Assembly: GCA_037974665.1 (NCBI GenBank)
Contig: CM075765.1
Span: forward strand, 8,663,501-8,727,500
Direction: 5' to 3'
Length of the DNA stretch: 64,000 nucleotides
Origin: Ehretia macrophylla
Lineage: Eukaryota; Streptophyta; Magnoliopsida; Boraginales; Ehretiaceae
The translations under genes and the position numbers were made by a program. The notes beneath the pieces are model-generated. The model did no database searches and was not told the DNA's origin. It worked only from the letters and a program-made list of their open reading frames with translations. Of this stretch, positions 46,609-56,822 are shown piece after piece; position 1 is the stretch's first letter, and every line of letters starts with the position of its first letter.

Positions 46609-49081
46609 TGTGACGCCCGAGATTTCATCACATATTTTGAAATAACTATTGCATAAACTACTTGTGCATTTTATGTGCATTTCTTGTCTTCTTTAATTGT
46701 GTTACTATTAGGCACATTTATAAGGAAAATTAATGTCTTAAATGTTCGATCTAAAATTTTTCCTAAGTCATATGACACATAATAGGAATCAGGAACTTGT
46801 CATTTTGGACTTTCGAGCTCGAGAGCATGCATTTGGAAAATATTTTCCGCTTATTTTGAATAATGTTACGTATGTAACAACACTAATTTCAACTAGTAAG
46901 CAATTAAATGAGTTTTAGCTTAGTTTGACTAGGATTTAATAGCCAATGACTTTAATTAACATAGCATACTTATACATATATACTATATACATTACATACA
47001 AGTAACTATTCAACAAAACAAAAGCTAAAATACCCTATAAGTCTACCCCTCTCCCCCTCCCCCCTTCAAACCGTGACCCTATAGGAGAAAAAGGGAGAAA
47101 CATTCTTCTTCAATCTTGCAAGTTGGCTTCTAGGCTTGATCTTAAGGAGTCTTTGGAGCTTATACGTCATCTTCTATGCGTCTTCATCTTCTATATTGTG
47201 AGGGAGTTGCATAATTCTTGAATTTAAAGTTGTTACATATATGTTGTATTTCTTGTATTGATTGAATATTGTTATATTGCTTGTTATGGATGCTTATTAT
47301 ATGATCATTAGAGCCTATAGAACTATCTTTTCTTGCTAGACAACATCTTCTATGGCTAGAAGCTTGAATCACCCGAAGAAGAGAATGAATAGTACTTGAA
47401 CATAGGGTTTTGATAAAACTTGCTAATTGGAACGTATTGAGGCTTCCTTTAGGTGCTCTAGACTCTAGTGAAACTAGTTGAGAGGCCACGTGAAGTTGAA
47501 TCACTCAAAACTAAGCTAAATTGCAAAATTAGTTAACTTTAAAATGGGGTTTTTTCATGTTAAGCAATCCGGGCACTTTTGGACTTTGGATTAGGTATCC
47601 TTGAGGCATGGAAGCACTTTTGGTGCTTTCGTTGCGTGAAATTGGGGTTCGGATAGGGTAGTTGTAGTTAAACTGCTCGGGACCCTCCCGAGCTTTTGCT
47701 TCTAAAACAGGTTTTCTTGATCTTGACAGGTGTCTTTTGGCTTTATTAGGAAGGTAGTATGATTAGGATGTGGTTTTATAACTTTGAAATGCACATAGGA
47801 GAAGAAAAGCTTGGCTAAAGAAGGGGAAGAAGTAATATTTGGGTATTTTGATGCATCTAGTGCTCGTAGATGTGTTATCATGTACTTATATGATTATCTA
47901 AAGTGTAATTGAGATATTTGAATAGATTGTGGGAAAAATTATGTTGTTTGCCTATTTTGAGACTATAAAACCATCTTGTGTATAAGTTGGCTTATATTGT
48001 GTTTAAATGCGAGGGGGCCTACTTTGTCGACCCTCTTACGTGCTATTGTTGTTCTTGAATCTTGTGATTTGCTTTCTAGGTTGCGCAACCTTTTCGGACA
48101 TGGTAGCGTTGAGAAACACAGACGGCGTCGGGCTTGCCGTGCTCTCTCGACTACCATGGTGCCTATTCCCTTTATCGCTGAGTATACTCCACTACCCTAG
48201 AGGCGTGGTTCACCTGCTGGGCATATAGACCTACCTCAGGAGAAATGGTCATAGGATCGGGGTACATCCAGAGTACCCCAACTTTGAGGGGTAAGGGTTT
48301 GCCGGCACTTGCGTGAAGTTCATGGCTCATGGTACGAGATTGAAGACTTGAAACGGAACCGTATCCTTTTAAAATGTGGTTATTTACTTGACTATTTGAT
48401 CTTGATACTTTATGTTATATTTATGGCTTTCTATGATTGCATGTCATATTGTACGCCCCGGTATGCTGCATCACCTCCCTCGCTGGGCAACATTGTTGCT
48501 CACTCCTCATTTAACATGTTTCAGGAGAAATTGAGGTGAATCCCCAGCTAGTAGTAGTAGAGAAAGAAGAAGAAGTACAAGTAGATCAGATTCTTTAATT
48601 CTTGTGTGATAAGGTTGATCATATGTGAAGTTGCGTGGAGTTGTTGATAGTTGTTGTGTTTTGAGACCTTGGGGTCTTGTATATATACTTGGGAGTTGTA
48701 ATCTTGTATGTTGGGTAAAGTTAGATGGCATGTAATAATGGATTCTAGATTATTTCTCTTATTGCATGCTTGTGTGTTAATAACTTGGTAGTATAACTTG
48801 ATTATAATTGTACCCAACTACTTAAAGTTAAAGTTAGCATTGCCTCGCATGCTTGTGTGCTATAAGTAGGTTTTTTGTTGTTCCAAGGCTCGGATGGCCT
48901 TGAGATCTTGGCTTGACTATGAATATCTTGAAGGATAAGTTTTATGTGTTGTTGTTTGTGAATCAAAGATTATATGTAGCTATTTGCAGGTAACAGTTTA
49001 GTCCACGGTACAGAGGAGACTCTGTCCGAGTGGCGGGTCTGAACTTGACCTATAGCGTGGGGTTGGATTCGGAGCGTTACA
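46609..49081 (+). repeat. Element E 3' LTR
   Basis: 2473 bp, TGTGACGCCC...GCGTTACA. The hairpin module at 48099-48279 has a perfect second stem GGGGTAC/GTACCCC with loop ATCCAGA. The third hairpin GGCAAC/GTTGCT is at 48486-48500. Confidence 0.96.
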
Positions 49082-50501
49082 GTATACTTACGTCTCATAT
49101 CAATATAAGTTTCAAATTATAGATATACATAATTCGTGGCATGTATCACATGTAGTTAAGAACTCATAGTTCATATTTCGACAATAGAAATCGACAATAG
49201 CACAAGCAAACTAGTCTAACACTATTAAAATTTTCAGCATAAGTCAAATTTTGAAAGCCCGGTTACTTATGTAATTGACCTCCAATTAAACTTATTTTTA
49301 TATATACGCGAAGCTCTTCGAGTGTAGATAATTTTTGAATCAAACGGAACTCAATTCTGAGTTAAATTCATTAAGTTATGACTAAAATAGTTCAACTATG
49401 CAAAACTGTCCAATTAACAGCGTTTTCTGCTAACCTTTGGTTTTCAATTTTTCAGAAGCCCTAAACAATGGAATTAGCTCTAACAACACAAACAAATTTT
49501 ACTAAAAACTGGCCAAGCTATTCACTATAAAATTTTAGAATTTTTCAAGCATGTTTACTAGGTGAAAAGAACTACGAAAGTCAACCAAACAGAACTGTCC
49601 AGTTTCAGCACAAATAATAGTACCTCTCAGTTCTTAACAACTTCAGGCATGAAAACGATTTTTTCTCAGAAAACGTCCAACATAATAGTTGTTCCTCTAT
49701 AAGTCTAGAATAACATAGAATTTATTCAGAATTTTCCAATAAGATCTACCTACTCAAACTATTCACACAAAATCACTGCTCTAATCAGTTCCTACAAGGC
49801 AAGATCACATATATTCTAGTATAACACATCAATAACTCATCCAAAAACATATATCCATGCACCATGAGCTTCTGAAATTCAGTTTAAAAGAAACCCCTCA
49901 CCTTAATTCCTCAAGAAAAGATGTTAGAACTCTTGTAGAATTGCCAAAAGTTGAATATCCTAAGCTAATTTGGTTGGATTGCACTTATATTTGCTTCCTT
50001 TCTTCTCCTCCTCCTAGCTTTCTTGCAATTTTTCCTCTCTTCTCTTGCCTTTGAGTGTTTCGGGTTTGGGGGGGTTTATGGTAGGTAGGATAATGTTTTA
50101 TTTAAGTTATAAGCTTGGAAGAAAAGTTAAAAGTTTAGGAAATTATAGTTTTGCCCCAACTTTTCTTGTTAGCTTGCAATTGATTCTTTTTCTTTCTCTT
50201 CTTGGTCAATGGGTCCATGTGCAATTAAATAAATTCTAACTCTAGTTTAAGGCTTAACATGATGTCCAAAGTAGTATTTTAAATATTTACACTTTGGCCC
50301 CTAAAGTCTCTAATAACTACTAAGTCACCCCGAAAGTCAATCTTCTTAATTTCTAGAATTATATTCTTATTCTAACTTAGTTTCTAACTTAGTTCTAAGG
50401 CATATAACATATAATTAAGACATATTTAACACTAGAATATATGTAATTACACATAACATAATACCAATGCACGTGAATTTGGGACCGGGTCTCATAAGTG
50501 T

Positions 50502-50925
50502 TACAAAACATGGATTGGAAATTTCTCAACTTGGTCTTCAATCCAATAATGGCTTGATATGACTAATGACAAAGAGAAAAAGTGACGAACGAGTCCACAA
50601 GTGAGTCGAAAAAGAGGCACATTTACGGACTCGACTGAAGGACAACTACGCACAACGTGAGCGAGATCACCAATCGGTAGATCATTTTAGGTTTTCTTTT
50701 TTTTTTTTGTAAATTTAAAACATTTGTTTTGTACAGTATTTTATACTTTTTTTGTAAATTTACTATAAATATAATTTGTATATTTAATTTTGTTTTTTTG
50801 TAAATATTAATTGTTTTAGATTTTTGTAAATTTTAATTTGTATATTTCATTTTAATTTTTTTTATCTTTTATATTTTAATTTTATAATTTTTTTATTTTT
50901 TTAATTTAAATAATTAATTGGCTAC
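50502..50925. other. Unassigned DNA, then T-rich repeats, right of solo LTR F
   Basis: 50502-50690 has no recognisable gene. 50695-50915 is T-rich, with the phrase TTTTTTGTAAATT recurring about four times. Presumed interior of the CACTA-type element. Confidence 0.4.
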
Positions 50926-51384
50926 GGATATGTGGCGACCAAAAGGCTACGGATTGGCTACGGATATGTAGCGACAAAATCACTACTAATTAGCTACGAA
51001 CCTTGAATTGGCTACGGATATGTGGCCACTAGAAGCCTACGAAATGTTGGCGATGGAAAGGATACGGATTGGCTACGAACCTGTGGCAACAAAAAATTTA
51101 CGATTAAAATGGCTACAGCTTTGCTACGAAAGTTAATAATTAACAAAAATATGAAAAAATAATAATTGGCGATGGATTGGCTACAGGTATTTAGCGAAAA
51201 AAGTCAAAAAAATAAATACAAATTAATTTTTGAATTTGACAACAAATTGGCTATGGATTTGTAATTAGGTTACGGGACCTTAAGCGACGAACGAAATAGC
51301 GACAAAATTTCGTAGCCCATCCCAATTTAGGGATGGCCAGGCTACGAAATTGGTCTATCGCTCAATCCTATTTTTCTTGTAATG
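50926..51384. repeat. CACTA-type right subterminal repeats and terminus
   Basis: Many GGCTACGGATATGTGGCGAC-like motifs, then an inverted repeat ATTTCGTAGCC (51307-51317) / GGCTACGAAAT (51340-51350), and the terminal CTATTTTTCTTGTAATG (51368-51384). Confidence 0.7.
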
Positions 51385-51674
51385 CCTTATTTATTAACAA
51401 CATCAAAATTTGGTGCTTCATCAAAGTCATTAAACAGTCCTAGTATTTTATAATTGAACCCCTAGATGCATTACCCATAAGTGCCTAATATGTGAAGTAT
51501 GTCAAGTTTCATTATACTGTAACAGAAAGAGAAAATGACAAAGACGTTAATAAGATACTACACAGTGTTTCTTCTTTTTCTCTTGACTGAAAATATCAAT
51601 GGATAGACATTGAAGTTATTACATAAAGAGAGTATCAAGGGATTATATCTTGGTAAGAGTGGATCAATTTCCCC

Positions 51675-52888
51675 TCAACGAGTTCTATTTGTAGAAAACA
51701 TCATTGGAGCACTATCCAACTTTGAGCTGTATTGTCCAGAGAAGTCAAAAGCATTTGTATGAGGGCTAAATTGAATGGTGTAGAGATCTCTAGCTGCGGC
51801 TCCACCATAAAGGTCTGTTGCTTCATTCTCAGCTACTAGGCTTGTAGTCTCCTTGTTAGCTTGTGGTTGTGCCCAAGCTTGTCTATTGAATTTCCTTAAA
51901 CTTTCAAGCTCCATTGTCAATTCTCTCATTGGAGGCCTATTTTCACCATTCAAATGAAGGCATCTCCTTATAAGTTGAGTGACTGCTTGGACTTGGTCGA
52001 GTGACGCTTCCTTTACAACTCGAGGATTGAGAATTTGAAACAAACGATTCTCCTTCATGGAAAGGATAAAAAAAAGGCAGCAAAATTTCTTTCTCCTTGG
52101 CTTCTCTCCATATTTGAAGTTTTCTTTCCTGTCAATAATTCTACAAGAACCACTCCAAAGCTATATATATCGCTTTTCTCTGTGAATTGACTAGTATGGA
52201 AATTTTTGGGATCCAAATAGCCTAATGTCCCTTGAACTAATATGATCACTTGAGTTTGATACAAGGGGACTAATCTTGAGGCTCCAAAATTCGATACTTT
52301 GGCCGTGTAATAATCATCTAATAATATGTTTGCCGACTTAACATCCCTATGAATAATAGGCTTGGAAGTTGCCGAATGAAGATAAGTTAGTGCACCCCTA
52401 GCTTCGATAGCTATCCTTAAACAATTATCCTATGAGAGCCAAGATGTTCCACTATAGTGAATATGGTAAAACAGAGTTCCATTGGAAACATATTAATATA
52501 CTAACAAAGGAACTTCAGTTTCTACGCAACACCCCAAAAGTTTGACAACGTTTCGATGGTTGACATGTGTAAGAATAACTACCTCATTGATGAACTGTTC
52601 TATTTGACTCTCATCCATTATTTTGGACTTTTTAAATGCAAATACATGTTTATTAGGTAAAATTCCCTTGTATACTGTACCTTATCCACCTCGGCTGAGA
52701 ATTCTTTCTTTTGCATAATTTTTGGTGGCTTTCTCTACCTTCTCAATTGTGAAAATCTTTGTTGATTCTACACCACCCTCGTTTGAATTGATTTGTTGTT
52801 TCAATAACAAACCACCATTTTTTTCTGGAAAAAAAATCTCTATCATTTTAATTAGCTTAATCTTTTGCATGCCAAAGTGTAGCCACAT
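51675..52888 (-). pseudogene. Wall-associated-kinase-like receptor kinase, kinase-domain pseudogene
   Basis: On the minus strand a juxtamembrane segment (FFPEKNGGLLLKQQI, TIEKVEKATKNY) leads into a Ser/Thr kinase domain typical of WAK/WAKL proteins. Lobe order is visible: glycine-rich loop, AFKKSK (lysine present), [11 protein letters not shown] catalytic loop, then N-F-G where D-F-G is required, [20 protein letters not shown], and a C-terminal lobe ending at 51675. Breaks: TAA 52682-52684, TAA 52493-52495, TAG 52430-52432, and a frameshift near 52065. The extracellular and transmembrane exons are absent upstream. It is therefore a kinase-exon fragment that cannot signal. WAK-type kinases sense pectin or other cell-wall cues at the plasma membrane. 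Confidence 0.9.
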
Positions 52889-53431
52889 TACGGACTTGGC
52901 TCCTCTACAATTTCACGCAATACCCATCCCAATTTATGCCACGTGTCACTAAATCTCATCTACGAACTATATTTATCTTGCTAAACTAATACCATAATAT
53001 AAGCCACCATATTTAATTAGAAAAACAAATATGGAAATATATGATCCTAAAAGAAAAAAAACCACATTTCTGCACAAGAACAACGATTCCAAAAAAAAAA
53101 AAGAGCAAGACATACTACTATTCTTCTCCAACTTCACATGTGAAGCTTCAACTCAAGAAAAACAAGGGTTAATCAGGTTCACGTAGTTTTGCTTTGCATC
53201 TATTATGTATGGCTTGCATCTATTATGTATCAGGTTCACGCTTTTTGATGTCATTGCTATTGTTTTGCATATATGTTGTTGGACTCTTTGATTATGTTAA
53301 AATCTTGTAGTAGTGTATGTTCTTAAACACATATGATGCAATGACCAGAAGAAGTTGATAGAAAATAAGTGAAAATTTTCAAACCTCGTCTATTTTTCTT
53401 TTTTTTGTAAAAACAAAAAAATTGCAGGATA
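52889..53431. other. Spacer between divergent WAK-like and FAR1-related pseudogenes
   Basis: No gene. A short direct duplication of TTGCATCTATTATGTAT lies at about 53196-53230. ATTGCAG just before 53432 looks like a 3' splice site and suggests a 5'-UTR intron of the FAR1-related gene. Confidence 0.45.
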
Positions 53432-54781
53432 ATGGAAATCAATGACAATGAATCCCAAGAAATATCTTTTCATGTTCCAAAATCTAATCCTTCTTTACCA
53501 ATGAAATTGGGGATGGAATTTGAATCAGATAAAGATGCCTATATTTACTATAACAAATATGCGAGTGTTGTAGGCTTTAGTATTCGCGCGGATTTCATAA
53601 ATAGAAGTAAAGTCCAATCTTATGTATCATCAAGAAGATTCGCATGTTACAAAGAAGGTTATAGAGTGAAAGATACAAAAGATGCCATGGTTAAGAAACA
53701 TAGAAAAGAGACAAGAATTGGATGTTTGACACATTATTATTATTTGTCAGCCAAATGGAAGATATATGGTTACTTCGTTTGAGGCTAAACATAATCATCC
53801 TCTTGTTCATCCTTCATTTGCTCATATGTTGCCATATCAAAGGAAGATAACTGAAGTTCAAGCCATCGAACTTAAATTAGCAGACGATTCCGGAATACGC
53901 CCTAAATCAGCATTTGAGTATGTTGCTCATCAAGCAAGAGGGCGTGCAATTTTGGGTTATACTAGAAGAGATCATAAGAATTATCTTCATGATAAAAGGA
54001 AAAATGCATTGAAACTTGGAGAAGCTTATAACTTTGTGTCTTATTTTGAAAAGAGAAGACTCATAGATCTTGGATTTCAATTTTCTCTTCAATTGGATGA
54101 AGATGATTTGATAACTAATTTTTTATGGGATGATGTGAAAATGATAAGGGATTATGGTATCTTTGGAGATGTTGTATCCTTTGATACAACCTATCAAACA
54201 AATAAAAACTTTAGACCCTTGGCATTGTTTGTAGGAATGGATAATCATAGAGAGATGGTAATTTTTTGGGCTGCATGTTTATATGAAGAGTCAGGTAAAT
54301 AATTTGAATGGGTATTTCCTATATTTTTTAACACTATGGCTAATAAGAATCCCAAAATATTTATATCAAATCAAGATTTTGCCATTAGTAAGGCTGTGTC
54401 TGAAGTGTTTTTAGAGACATATCATTTGTTATGCGTTTGGCACAAGGAAAAAATGCATTCAACATTTAAACCATATCTTCAGAGATTATTTTTCCACGTA
54501 ACTTTAGCAAATTGATATATGATTATGAGACTAATGAAGATTTTTTGGAGGCTTGGGAACAAATGCTTGAAAAATGTGATTTGAAAGAAAATGAATGGTT
54601 GAAAAATACATTTGATTTAAGAGAGAAATGGTCCATGGCATATGCAAGAAATACATTCTAAGATAGCATGAGGACTACACAACTTAGTGAGAGTTTCAAT
54701 TGATATTTGAGGGATTATTGGAAGTCTGATTTAGACTTGGTGCAATTTTTCAAACACTTTGATTGAGTTGTTTATGAGAAG
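53432..54781 (+). pseudogene. FAR1/FHY3-related (FRS) protein pseudogene, N-terminal and transposase-like part
   Basis: ATG 53432 opens a FAR1 DNA-binding domain (MEFESDKDAYIYYNKYA, RRFACYKEG), followed by HNHPL and a MULE-type transposase domain with SFDTTY, NHREMVIFWAACL and CVWHKEKM. FRS proteins are transcription regulators derived from Mutator-like transposases. Here the frame shifts near 53766 and again near 54500. TAA at 54300 and 54658, TGA near 54702 and TGA near 54765 break it. The usual T-D-Q catalytic-type aspartate reads S-N-Q near 54367. A solo LTR separates this part from the C-terminal part at 55187. Confidence 0.88.
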
Positions 54782-55186
54782 TGCTACTGATGAAGGTAAA
54801 ATTCACCGACCCGATCTCTAACAATGCAACCAGTTGTGGAACATGGGCCACCCAATCATTCCAGGAATCCATCAGATCGGGTGGACCCAACCTGAGAGCT
54901 CCTAAAAGGTCAGGGCCCGAAGTCTGACCATTTCCCGATTTGATGACTCAGCAACAGAATCCCATAAAATCCGAAAAAGTGTCAGAATGATCGGTATAAA
55001 TAAGGGAACAACATTCTTCAAAAAGGGTAACTATTATCACTCATACCATTCACTATACTTTCTAAATTCTTATCACTCTTAAAGAAAGATACTAACTTAA
55101 GGATCAGAGTGTTTACATGCGTAACCCCTATACCCGTTCTTTTTGCAGATTGTCTCGGGAAACACTCTGACCATATCCAATCAGCA
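54782..55186 (+). mobile_element. Short solo LTR inserted in the FRS pseudogene
   Basis: About 405 bp from TGCTACTGATG to CAATCAGCA interrupt the FRS reading order. It has TATAAATA at 54995-55002 and a downstream ACTTAAGGATCAGAGTG block, as in LTRs of the Tat/Ogre group. The flanks AGAAG and ACAAC match at only 3 of 5 positions, so the exact ends are uncertain. Confidence 0.55.
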
Positions 55187-55571
55187 ACAACTACAATGAG
55201 ATGAACTCAGCTTTCGACATGATCCAAAAGTTCTCTATTTTGAAGGTTGATATTCCTTTGTTGAAACATGCCAGGGAAGTTTACACTTAAACTATTTTTG
55301 ACAAGTTCCAAGATCAGTGGGTAAAATCATTACTTGTTATCATTAGAGATTGCAAAGAGGAAGGAGAATTTTGCATATACAATGTATGTACTCAAGGAAG
55401 TACAGAAAACATATAGTAAAAGTGAAAAATTTTAAAACAATGATTTTATGCAGCTGCAAATTGTATGAGTACATAAGAATATTATGCAGTCATGCCTTAA
55501 AATTTTGGATGTGATGAATGTAAAAGAAATGATTCCAAGTCATTATATTTTGGAAAAATGGATGAAGAAAG
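55187..55571 (+). pseudogene. FRS pseudogene, C-terminal part
   Basis: Carries the FRS C-terminal phrases: MNSAFDMIQKFSILKVDIPLLKHAREVYT, then a SWIM-type zinc region (CSCKLYEYIRILCSHALKIL) and IPSHYILEKWMKK. A TAA after VYT near 55289 and small frame changes disrupt it. Element G inserts at 55572 after the codons for KKVK, so the natural end is lost. Confidence 0.82.
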
Positions 55572-56207
55572 TGAAAGATCTTATATATTTAGAGCTATAA
55601 ACATCATCTAGCTAAGAATCGAGCGGAAGCGAAACATGACATTCAAAAATTTCTGGAATTCAAAGCATGATGTTCATATGAAACTCTAATCTTGATATCA
55701 TGTGATTAACATATGCAAAACATATATATAGCAAGTATATATATTGACAAGAGATAGTAGAAGAGTATACCTTTTGTAGACAACTCATGGAAGACATAGA
55801 TCTGAAATTTTGCACACTTGATGGAAGACACCTCCTCTTGAAAACACAAGAGCTCTAGTCCGTCCACACGAGCAAAGAATGGCTTCTCCATTTCCGTGGT
55901 TGTTTTGTGCTAGATAACCATGAAAGACTTATGAGCTTGTTTGTGAGGTAGAGAGCAAAACCATTTTCTTCTTCTCCCTTTCCTTGGCTGCGTTTTTATG
56001 AAAAAGAAGAGAAGACAAGTGCATCTAGTTCATCTTCATTTTTCAGCCATGGTTCTCTCAAGATGATGAAGAAGAAGATACTTTTTCTTCTCTTTCTTCT
56101 TGCTGCGTTTTCTCTCATTTTTTTCAGCAATGGAGGCTTGAGCTAAAGAAGAAGAAGACAACTCTTCTTCTCTCTCTTGTGTAGTCTCCAACGTGTGGAG
56201 AGAAGAG

Positions 56208-56354
56208 AAAGATGACAAGCCCTTGTCATCTTTTTTCCTTCTTTTCTTATTCTTGTCTCCCTTTTGAAATAAAAGAGAAGACAACCTTCCTTGAATTAAG
56301 GTTGTCTTGTCTCTTTGTTAAAAAAGAAAAGATGACAAACCTTTGTCATCTTTT
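56208..56354. repeat. Three consecutive long hairpins in element G LTR
   Basis: H1 AAAGATGACAAG-CC-CTTGTCATCTTT (56208-56233). H2 AGACAACCTT, 9-nt loop, AAGGTTGTCT (56279-56307). H3 AAAAGATGACAAA-CC-TTTGTCATCTTTT (56327-56354). The right LTR has H3 with loop GG near 63866-63893. Confidence 0.8.
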
Positions 56355-56608
56355 GTTTCTTTTATTGTAGTATTTTTCCACTAATGTATTTAAATATTCA
56401 ACTTAATCACAATTAGTTGAAATTATGAAAACAACCTTTTTCATATTTTTACATTAGCCCTAACACTTAATAATAATTGCATATTGACCCCAATAACCTT
56501 TTAAAAGGTCAATTACACCATTGTTAACTCCTTAACAATTACACAATTATTAACTCCTAACAATTACACAATTGTTAACTCCTTAACAATATAAGAGAAA
56601 CAAAATAT

Positions 56609-56822
56609 AATTGTTAACACTTTAACAATTCAAGAGAAAATAAACACAATTACTAACACTTTAATAATTTAAGAGAAAATAAACGAATTATTAACACTTT
56701 AATAATTCAAGAGAAACTAAATGAATTATTAACACTTTAATAATTCAAGAGAAACTAAACGAATTGTTAACACTTTAACAATTCAAGAGAAAATAAACGC
56801 AATTGTTAACACTTTAACAATT
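56609..56822. repeat. Six-unit 38-39 bp tandem array, each unit a hairpin
   Basis: Units start at 56609, 56648, 56686, 56724, 56762 and 56801. Arms are AATTGTTAA/TTAACAATT in units 1, 5 and 6 and AATTATTAA/TTAATAATT in units 3 and 4, with loop CACT. Unit 2 has one mismatch. Confidence 0.9.

Larger units (their letters stand above)
39103..49081 (+). mobile_element. Element E: decayed Ty3/gypsy, close relative of B
   Basis: Complete element with TSD GTATA (39098-39102 and 49082-49086). LTRs are 2473 bp each and differ at a few per cent by eye. It has a perfect primer site, gag-pol with many stops, the AGGA hairpin and a polypurine tract. Inserted inside solo LTR F. The pol is very similar to B throughout, so both belong to one family. 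Confidence 0.96.
37948..50496 (-). mobile_element. Solo LTR F (gypsy-type, minus strand), split by element E
   Basis: On the minus strand the LTR begins TATGAGACCCGG (50496 downward; a TG-to-TA change of the A-like start TGTGAGGCCCG) and ends GGGGCGTGACA at 37948. AGTGT flanks both ends (37943-37947 and 50497-50501). Without element E the LTR is about 2.57 kb, with no internal domain beside it, hence a solo LTR left by recombination. The hairpin module is at 38861-39000. The right part (49087-50496) shares a block of about 70 bases with element G. Confidence 0.8.
27560..51384. mobile_element. Disrupted CACTA-type (En/Spm-like) DNA transposon
   Basis: The right terminus, read inward from 51384, is CATTACAAGAAAAATAG, one C-to-T change from the plant CACTA terminus CACTACAAGAAAAA. 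Dense GGCTACGGA / TCCGTAGCC motifs on both strands cluster at 27600-29360 and 50920-51350, as expected of subterminal repeats. The left terminus was not found. No transposase could be recognised. The interior is interrupted by elements D, F and E and carries a captured GPT exon. The two motif clusters could also belong to two related elements. Confidence 0.5.

Noticed and set aside
56036..56284. Lysine/serine-rich open frame in element G LTR
   Set aside because: The right LTR copy is frameshifted and the composition follows from GAAGAA/CTTCTT simple repeats and the hairpins.
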